Shown: in pieces, positions 55,626-64,000 of the stretch | Numbering within the stretch: the stretch's first letter is position 1 | Layout of the letters: every line of letters begins with the position of its first letter | NCBI RefSeq assembly: GCF_004337985.1 | Contig: NC_043742.1 | Location: forward strand, 5,011,259 to 5,075,258 | Reading direction: 5' to 3' | From: Pyricularia pennisetigena | Lineage: Eukaryota; Ascomycota; Sordariomycetes; Magnaporthales; Pyriculariaceae | DNA length: 64,000 bases | Made by a program: the position numbers and the translations under genes | The notes under the pieces: generated by a model | Database searches by the model: none | What the model was told of the DNA's origin: nothing | The model's input: the letters and a program-made list of their open reading frames with translations, nothing else

Positions 55626-56952
55626 GCCTGCTGTAAGTACTTTGAATTTCGAACCTCTGAAGGTGCCCAATGGCATGCACGTGATTATGCTTTACCCCCG
55701 CAACCTGCTGCAGCTGCAACGGCTATTGTCCGAACAGAGGAAGAACTGCAAATCAATGCCCAAAGTAAGCAGGTTCAAGATAAGTGCTTTTTTGCATGTT
55801 CGGTATGCGAGTCGGGATTTGTAGACGTTGTACAGGTCGCTTACTCTTTGACGTTGGACTTGCGTCCGCAATAACCTAGTAAGGGGAGGAAGGTTTCAAG
55901 GTACCTTGTAAAGTGGTCCGTAGGTGCCCAAAGGTACCCAGTACGTAATACCTAGTCGCGTGGTGAAATTGGAATCTATTAAAAGCATGAAGGGGAAAAA
56001 AAAAACGTTAATCATTTGATGTATTGTAAAGCAAGAGGTACCTGGTGCTAAAGTCAGTAGCTACCACCCCCCTCTCCAAGAGCTTTAACAGACCCTGCTG
56101 GATTTTACTTTGAGTTCAAGTCTTAGTCTGGGGTTATTTTTCAAACGACCAAAGTCAAATACATCACCGTTTGAAGTAACTACCATGCCGTTCGAATTGA
56201 ATTTGAATTGATACAAAGCACGGAATCTACAATAGCCGCCTCGATCCCACCTTGAACGTACAGCTCCGCTCCGGACACAACGACCTATTAACGTCGGCTC
56301 GTTCCATTCCTCGCGTGAGCTCACAAAATCCCCACGGGTCTGACCAGCGATCCGCCCCAAGAGCCATCGTCGTCTTGGCGAAAAGCAACAGGACAGTCAC
56401 GCAACTCAGCACAGCCCGTGCCTAAACAAGTTGCGGAAAAGAGGGCCGGCCCCCCCTCCCTTACCTAGGATTGCCAGGATCCGCTATGAATCAAAAGTCA
56501 GCCCAAAGCTTAACCGTCTCTGTCCAACTCTGAGCACCCTTCAAGAGAGGCCTTGTTTTTCCAACCTCTCATCACACGATGCCATTTCTCCCGCAAGAAG
56601 CCAGCCTCGACACAACACGGCACCGCCCTAGAATTATCCCGCGCTAAGCGTAGCGTACTCGGAGCATCAAAGTCGCTTGAAACCTTCAAACCGTGATCCC
56701 TGCAGCCGCACACTCGCGTAACCGCCGCACAGCGGCGTTGCACAAAGGTGCCAGCCAAACCTTTCTCTGCACCGCCAGAGATACTCGACGAGTTCAATTG
56801 TTTGCTCAATCAACGGCAACTCTTGGCAACTTTGACACAGAGTTGTACACCCAGGGTCCGATTGATCCCACGAAATCATACTCTAGACCTCAAATTCATC
56901 AACAAAGGTACCCGATCGCGACGAAGTTACTCGTCGCTACCCGCTCGCAACC

Positions 56953-59273
56953 ATGGCCCGCCAACCCATGAGCATGGAGGCCATGCTCGACGAGGAGCGC
57001 CGGGAGGTTCTGGCGCTTCTTGAGGGCACAGCTTCTCGAGCAAAGAGTACAGGCGCTCGTTCTCCTTCCCCATTCGGTAGCACGCGCTCGCCGGTGCGGA
57101 GCATGCTTGATTTTGGCGATGAGCCATCGCCTTCAGCGCAGAGCTCAAGCAGCAAGCACCGTCCGGCGCCTATCAGGAGCATGCTCGACTTCGATGGCCC
57201 GCCAAAGCCCTATCGGAGCATGCTCGACCCCGATAGTCCTCCGAGCACCGCAGTCAAGCCGCCATACAGCGCAACGACGTCGCCGCTTGCGAGCCCTCGC
57301 GCCCATCCCGTACCACATGGGTCGCACCACCCGCGCAGTTTCTCAGATGTCGCCTCCAAGCCTGCGGACTTTGGACCTCGGGCGATGGCATCTCACCCGA
57401 TCGACCCGACCGCTGGCTACCAATTCTCGGGCATAATTACGAATCATGCCGGACAGGCCATGCCCAAGCGAGTGACGCAAGGCGGCAAGAGAGGCGTCAT
57501 GTCGGAGATCATGCGAGGTGGCGACGTGCAAAATCTGGTGATACCTGGTGACAGAGGTCGTCACTACTCGGTGAGCGGTGCCTCTACCCACTCGACCAAG
57601 TCCAACAAGTCCAAGTCCCCGGGCCGTTCGAGCATGCGGTCTTCCTCCCCCGGCACTCACTTGCTGTCAGGACGGCACCTGAGCCCCGCAGGCAGGGCAG
57701 TATTGGAGGAGTCGACTGGAATGGACATGCAAAATGCCTATCGAAGGCTTTCAGACGCAAACCTTGCACGATCGGGTGGCAGCTTGGCCGTCTTGTCGCA
57801 AAGGAAGCGATCAGAGGATGCAGGATCTGCGCGCCTGATCAAGGATTACATGAGTCCGGATGGCGAGATTCTCAACGAGGAGAGCACCGACGAGGACGTT
57901 AGCACTTCTGACGACGAAACAGCCCGTGGCCGCAAGGCCAGTCGGACACCTGATAATGGCAGTCTGAAGAGTCCAAGTATAGAGCCGAAGAAGCGGACCT
58001 CGCAGAGCTTGCTCGCTGCGGCAGAAGAAGAACGTAAGTCTTTCCTCTCCTCTTCAAGATTTGCCTCCTGGGCAAACAATTAGTATGTCATGAGAGACCG
58101 CTAATCTTGACACGTACATATGACTATAGGCCTACAAGTAGCTGCTACACAGCCTCAGTACCATTACAGGTCACTGCTTGATGACCCCCAGATTACAGTC
58201 ACAAACCCTTCGGGAGAGAAATCAAAGCCCAACAAGCCGGGGATCCACCCCGTGACAAGCTTCGACTACAGCTCGGGAACGCCGGGCACACGGACCCCGA
58301 TAGATTCGGACACTGAGCAAGACTTCACGGATATCAAGCGAGCACAGAAGCTGGTGATTTCTATGACGCCCATACTAAGCTCACCTGACGCACACCGCGC
58401 AATTAGGATCATTTACCGTGGCGAGTATGCAAAGGTGGTGCAAGACGCGGAGAATGAGAACCGACGGCTCAAGAAGTACATTGTGGCAAGTGACATGAGT
58501 GAGGAATCAACCCATGCACTGGAGTGGACGGTAGGCACGGTTTTGCGTGACGGGGACACGATGATCTGTCTCTATTGTATCGATGAGGAGACAGGCATCG
58601 TCAGTGATAATGGACAGGTGCCGGACGAGCCCAAGGCCATCAAGGAGCAGGCCGCTGCCATTAACGCCGTTGCCAACTTCAGATCTTCAGTTGTCCTGAG
58701 CGGAATTCCTGGTGCATCGTCCTTGCTCCCGCTGAGATCTTCTGAACCAGGAAGCAAATCGGGCAGTGGGAGCGGGAGTGGAGCCGCGAGCGGGCCGCTG
58801 GCGTCTCCAGCCCCCAGCTGCGAGCGGACAAAAGCAGAGGATGAGAGGGAACGGGCCATCAACGACATTACGGACAGGGTAACAAGACTTCTGAGGAAGA
58901 CAAGGTTGCAAGTGCGGGTGATCGTCGAGGTTCTGCACTGCAAGAACCCGAAGCACCTGATCACAGAGGTCATTGACCTGGTCAATCCGACACTGGTGGT
59001 TCTCGGCAGCCGAGGGCGCAGTGCGTTGAAGGGGTAAGTCTTTTGGTTTCTGAAAATCTTTGGCCTGGCTAGTAATACCGCTGACACACGCACTTGTAAA
59101 GTGTGATTCTCGGTTCCTTCTCGAATTATCTAGTCACCAAGAGCTCTGTGCCCGTCATGGTGGCCCGGAAACGACTGCGGAAACAGAGCAAGTACAAGCG
59201 GACGATGGTGCCACAGGTCAACCTGCTCACCAACCCAACGGCACGAAGCCTCGCCAACGCAAAGATTGACTAG
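56953..59273 (+). CDS. Universal stress protein (USP) with long disordered N terminus
   Basis: Three exons (56953-58033, 58130-59033, 59102-59273) give 718 residues. The N-terminal 460 residues are disordered (Ser/Pro/Arg-rich) and hold three close repeats RSMLDFGD, RSMLDFDG and RSMLDPDS at about 49-56, 75-82 and 88-95, plus a related MEAMLDEE at 8-15. An acidic NEESTDEDVSTSDDE stretch precedes the domain. The USP alpha/beta fold starts near 490 with KYIVASDMSEESTHALEWTV and continues with GDTMICLYCIDEETG. It resumes with LQVRVIVEVLHCKNP and DLVNPTLVVLGSRGRSALKG, and ends ILGSFSNYLVTKSSVPVMVARK. The fold is interrupted by a GSGSGSGSG-type insert before the last third. The ATP-loop-like GSRGRSALKG...GSFSNY is present. 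The start is the first in-frame ATG after an open leader. The cellular role is not defined. Confidence 0.88.
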
Positions 59274-60953
59274 CAGAATCGACGCGCAGCGCGGAACTTC
59301 AGAATCAGAATTTACGGGGGAAATTCGCCACAGAGTGTTGAGTACGTGCCAATCGACTACCAGGAAGCCTATCGAGCTGCCACGATCCACGCCCAGCAAA
59401 TTGCTCTGGATCTTGCCGATGAGACTGCCAAAGCAGCCGGCCAAGCAACTCGACGTCGGAATTCAGTGCCCTAGGCATCCCATCTCGACGAACGAGAGGT
59501 GCTGAAAGTGGCACGCTGCAGGAGCGATGTTAACAGGGCGACGACGAGAGACGGGATGAAACAATGGTACGGAAGGGCCCCGTCGCTTGGACATGAGAAA
59601 CAAAAGAACTCCGGTGACTTTTCTTCCCAAGTACGTTTGTTGGTCGGGAATTTCCTGCGCTGGCTTTACCCATCGGACAATGGTTCTAGTCATGAACCGA
59701 AGTCTTTCTGGTATGAAAAGTTGTTTATACCGCTATAGGAAGAGTATTTTGAACCAGCTCTCCGGTGCATTTGTTGATCATCAGTCGACAAAGTTTCTCT
59801 CTTACCTCTGAGAAACATGCAAATCTCCCCACTCAATTTCGGTGTTTTGTTCAGGACAACATAATATACCCTATGATAGTATTAAATATGGCAAGCAAAC
59901 AATGTGCCGTACTTTGCTCGTTTCTCTTGTAATCGAGATTTGATCTTGTGAAACGAAATGGTCGTGATGCGAATGCACCCTGTCCCTTGGTCGAGTCTCC
60001 GGGCAACGACTATACTCCTTGACCAAGGCGGTCTAGTTGCTATGGGTGATGCGGGGTTGACAAACTGGGACTCAAAAGTCTGTAATAGTTGCACTGGTAA
60101 CTGGCAGTCAGTAAAATGGCTACTTATAGACATGAGTCTATATTTCAACAAATCCGTGTTACAGTACTTGACTTGCTTTTTATCAGCGCTGTCAGTTTAC
60201 GAAGTATTTGGTTCATTTTTTGTTTTCTTCTTCATGTTGAGCATCATGCGACGAGTCTCAAGTCGTAGAATGCGCAGAACGGGACGTTTCTTCTCAATAG
60301 TTAGCGGTACTTTGCGTTTGCAGCAAATTCACAAACCCTCCGCCAATTAAGCGTGAGCTGCGTGATTGTAGATTGTACACGTCAATGCTAATGCCCCACC
60401 TGCCCAACCCAGCAAGGATGGAGGTGGGGGGGCAGGTCTTCGAAACGGGCCCTCCCTGAACAAATACGGCTCTGTCATTGGCAGTTGGTCCAAACACCCC
60501 GAGTCCCTACCAGCCTCTCGTTTATCCCCCCTTGCTACTTGGTGGCAGCCCATATACAACTCGGGGGAGCCTCCCCCCTTGCTAGTGGGGATGTCTATTG
60601 GCATCGGGGCTTTGCGATCTGGATTGACAATAGCTTCTGGAAGAGCAAACCACAGGTTTACCAGCTCTGTGGAAGGACCCGTCCGTTCAATTGTGCGTGT
60701 TTATAGGAAGAGAGGATCCAATAAGAGAGAAAGACGGAAAAAAGAAGCCAAAAAAATACGTCAGTCAAAAGCTCTTTGGCCCTGAGCTTTTTTTTTTTTG
60801 CGACATTTGCCGACATTCAACGATCCAGAACATCCGACCAAGACCCAGATCTTCCTCGACTTCAATTTGCCTCCTTCTCTTGTCATATCCTTTTTGCTTC
60901 TTCTGTCGCCGCCGGGTCCGCTCGTCCTGCGCGCGCGCAAAGAGAAAGGCCTC
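59274..60953. other. Intergenic between USP gene and membrane protein gene
   Basis: Contains the USP 3' region (open frames here are fragments without family signal) and a pyrimidine-rich promoter before 60,954. No gene can be supported. Confidence 0.5.
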
Positions 60954-63340
60954 ATGCCTTCTTTTCTTCAGGTCAACAACAACGTCTCACTCTTGACAGT
61001 CAATATCGCCCCCAGCACGTTTCTGGCTTCGTTGACGTTGACCCTGGTGTTTCTGTCCTTTTATCTGCCGTCCCTGTGTATACGCATACCCAGGCGCTTC
61101 ATTCCCGGCATCAACGCCAACACCAGCTCAAGGACCGCTCGGAAGCCTTTGCCGCCCGTCCCTGACATCGATCCCAACGAGCTCCTCCAGGATCTACCAC
61201 TTGTGATTGACAACCGTGCCGCTCTTCTTCTGCACGATCACCACCGAGAGGAGCGTCACTACCACCTGGAGCAGCGCCGGCGCAGCAGCTCCAAGTCTTA
61301 CTCCTCCGCGGCCAGCACCAGCACCAGCACCAGCACTAGCACAAACATCACCCCCACCAAGAAGAATGATGCAGAGCGACCCCTTAGACGCCTCACTGCA
61401 AGATTTCGAGCAGCCTTTATCCCCAGCAGGTCATCGCCGGATGGCAAGCGATCCAGCCGACACGGAGAGCATGACGGACAGCGCCTCGAACGGCGGCTAC
61501 AGCCCGCCCGCCTGGAGGCGCCTAGGAAACGGGGACAGGTCGTCGGGCTTCTGGCGCAGTCCTGACCACTTTCTCAAGGCTCCCATGGCCACCGCTTCGG
61601 GCTTCGGGTCCGCTGATGGCTCCGGCTTGGGCGGCATTCTGCACCGCCGCTTCTCGTCGAGGGATCCGTCGGTCGATGTAGACGATGTAGACCTGGGTTT
61701 CAGCGACGGCGACGAAGCCCTTCAGCAGGCCATTAGGACTAGGCTGCCCGCGGGCTCCGTCAGTCCGGAGAAGGAGAGGAGCCCGGAACCAGAATTTGCA
61801 AACCATACCAACGCGACGACCATAAAGTTCGAGCAACGGGACATTGACCGGCGTCTAGGCCTCGTTGCTGACGCTGGGGGTTCTAATCTTGCCCACGGTC
61901 AGGCCGAATTGGCCCAGAAAAGACAAGATAATTGTATGCAGTTACCCTCTCCTACAGTGCATGTCTACATAGTTTACCCCTGCATACAAGTGCCGGAACG
62001 GTCTTGGCCGTGGATCGATCAACTAATGCATCGCAAACAGTTATACGTTTTGCTGTCAGCGCCGAGATGCAACAAAAAACGGAACCAATAGAGAATGCAT
62101 ACAACTTCGTCACCAAAAAGTATCGGGCCATGACCAAGACATGGTTCCGCTCATTTTGCTCGGCTCTTTTGTCCCTGATGTTCATTGCCGCCCTGCGTTC
62201 ACTCTTTGGGACTCCCGACTCGAGGCCCGTCCCAGATCTGGTCAAGGTGGCAGGCATAGCACGTGCCTTTGAGCCTCTAATTTATTATTCTGAGAATGGT
62301 GCGCAGCAAGTCGGCGACCTACAGGCAACGGGCGTCGCCGTCTGGGATCTGGGCGAAAGCGTACGTACCAGCAACATGACATCGGGACCCATCATTGTGA
62401 AAGAGCTCGATGATTTGAGCGACAGCCTGCGGACTCTTGCTATCGAGTTGACCAAGTTCTTTGCCAATGTTGATGGAGATATTGATGGGTAAGTTTGGTG
62501 GTTTTCACACGTGGAGTTTTTGGACGAATCACAATGAATGATCATGTCACTTACAGGCTTGGCCTCTGCAGTGTTCTTATTGTCATGGACTGGGCTCGCA
62601 GGGAGCTTGGCCAACTGCATCAGACCCCGCCTCCTAATCTGTTCACATCGGCTTTTGATAACGTCCACAACCTCTTAACATCTGCTGGCGTCCTTGAAGA
62701 CGCAAGGGGCGAGCCGACTCGGGCCGGCCTAATCGCCACCTCCATTTTCGGAATGTCATCTCCGCAACGCACCCGTGCGACCGTGCAACGTACCTTTGAC
62801 GAGTTTCTCGCCGTGCTCGAGGAGGCCATTGGCACAGAGTTGCAGCACAGCGTTGCGCTCTTCGCCTTGTTCGAGGCCATCGACCGACAATTCGACAACC
62901 TCGCGAGGACGGTAGCAAGGGAGACGAGCGCACAGGATGAGAAGCACGCCGACGCGCTGAGTTCGCTCTGGTCTCGCCTCTTAGGCCCCGACGCTGGCAG
63001 GGTGGCTAAGTATGAGCGAAACCGCCTACTGCTGCAAAACCTGCGCGAGAAGACAGTCTGCAACAAGCGCGTGCTGATCGAGCACAACGATCGGCTGCTC
63101 GCCCTCCGCACAAACCTGGAGAGCCTCAGGAGGAAGCTCGTGAGCCCGCTCGTGCGATCCGTCAACTCATCCACCTTGTCGCTCGAGGAGCAAATCCGAG
63201 GCTTGGATGACGCCCTGCTGTACCTAGATGGTGTACGGACCCGACAGAAGGGCAAGCTGATGGAGATATTGTACGGCGGCAACGGCGGCGGCGAGCATGG
63301 GAGACGGATGATCACGGAGCAGCATGCTTCTCGCAACTGA
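60954..63340 (+). CDS. Unrecognised membrane/coiled-coil protein (frame change near 61.3 kb)
   Basis: The model has four exons (60954-61294, 61362-61933, 62041-62488, 62557-63340) and 714 residues. Introns 2 and 3 are well supported (AACTAATGC branch site in one; GTATGC/CAG and GTAAGT/CAG ends). The first intron (61295-61361, GTCTTA donor, AAG acceptor) is a guess, made because coding quality shifts from one frame to another across a CAGCAC repeat. The N terminus has a hydrophobic segment (LASLTLTLVFLSFYLPSLCI) followed by RIPRRF. The middle is Ser/Arg/Asp-rich (EQPLSPAGHRRMASDPADTE). A second membrane-like stretch (FRSFCSALLSLMFIAALRSLF) lies near 350. The C-terminal part is helical with heptad-like LLLQNLREKTVCNKRVL. 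I do not recognise the family and assign no function. Confidence 0.6.
61312..61338. repeat. Hexanucleotide (CAGCAC)n coding-region repeat
   Basis: CAGCAC units encoding Ser-Thr (or Ala-Pro in another frame), where the reading frame of the surrounding gene appears to change. Confidence 0.85.
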
Positions 63341-64000
63341 CCTCTTTGTTGCCTGTTGGGTGTTGTTTGCGATAAAACTTGACTTGAATTTCTTTGTTTT
63401 TGTCCTGGGGATTTCTTGGCGTTATCATTATGGAGTTTTCTTAGGGACGGATACTTGCTGGTGCATCATAGTGGTGACGTGTTCTTTTTTTTTTTTTTTT
63501 TCTTTTTGTGTACAATGGGGCAAAGTTCTGAAGTGTACGAGGCTACGTTGCGGTTCAAGGAAGGGCTATTGGCGTATCATGTCATTTTATAAGGGATCCG
63601 TTTTGGACAAAGCTCCTCTTGATTATCAGGGCGCTTCGAATTGGCTAAGGAACGTAGGCTCCTATGTAGGTATGTATGGAAACAAACGACTTTTGGATTG
63701 AATAATAAAGGCGGGTGGAACGACTCGGCGTTTGGATATGGTTCAAGTCGAAATCGATTTGATTGCTATTGATCGCTACTGTATAGGGCGGCCCCAGTCA
63801 TGTGGGAAGAGTCGTCACGAAACTCTCTTTTCCTGTCTGTTCGAACCAACCATGCTGGTGTTCTAGGGATCATACACTACACTAATACTACACCTCAAAC
63901 GAATCATTATGCTTTGTCTTGCGCGTCCTGCATGGCCCGCCTCGGACTTGGTGTCGAATGCAAAGTTGTCATGCATGTGATTTGTTCAAGTCTATATATG
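63341..64000. other. 3' flank of the membrane protein gene
   Basis: T-rich, with T18 at 63485-63502. Short ORFs without family signal, no further gene visible. Confidence 0.55.

Larger units (their letters stand above)
54807..56952. other. Intergenic between uS7m and universal stress protein genes
   Basis: Holds a pentamer array at 55148-55190, a C homopolymer with five undetermined bases at 55605-55625, and a long leader of the next gene with short ORFs. No gene can be supported. Confidence 0.55.

Overview
The window is nuclear DNA of a filamentous ascomycete (Pezizomycotina, most likely Sordariomycetes; I cannot place it more closely). The reasons are dense eukaryotic protein genes on both strands, introns of mostly 45-150 nt with GTRNGT-type donors, CTAAC/CTAAT branch sites and YAG acceptors, and fungal families such as Tra1, Mis6, Gid7, Vps1 and a COT-1-like NDR kinase. 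I rebuilt the gene models by hand: introns were placed by splice signals and by reading frame, and every complete model sums to a whole number of codons.

Layout. 0-8.2 kb: the 3' part of TRA1 (SAGA/NuA4 scaffold), then acetoacetyl-CoA synthetase, both on +. 9.9-12.4 kb (-): an unusual GH3 C-domain/GNAT fusion that lacks the GH3 catalytic barrel, and an unrecognised open frame behind it. 14.5-20.8 kb: Mis6/CENP-I (+), then a CAF16-type soluble ABC protein (-) and an NDR kinase of the COT-1/Orb6 type with a short N terminus (-). 22.5-29.2 kb (+): Gid7/WDR26 (GID ubiquitin ligase) and the dynamin Vps1. 30.9-45.6 kb: alpha-methylacyl-CoA racemase (-), a GDS1-type winged-helix protein (+), an Oms1-like mitochondrial methyltransferase (-), an IMPACT-domain protein (+), peroxisomal 3-ketoacyl-CoA thiolase (+) and nitronate monooxygenase (-). 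45.6-51.6 kb: a gene-poor gap. 51.6-63.3 kb (+): an 87-residue dsRBD-like protein, mitochondrial ribosomal protein uS7m, a universal stress protein with a long disordered N terminus, and an unrecognised two-membrane-segment protein.

There is no operon-like organisation. One functional theme does recur: three enzymes carry peroxisomal targeting signals (racemase with C-terminal SKL, thiolase with an N-terminal PTS2, nitronate monooxygenase with C-terminal SKL) within 15 kb, and a cytosolic acyl-CoA enzyme lies further upstream. I found no CRISPR array, rRNA, convincing tRNA or intact transposon. Intergenic DNA and some introns are rich in long homopolymers (A/T runs of 18-31, one G23, one C run next to five Ns) and short tandem repeats.
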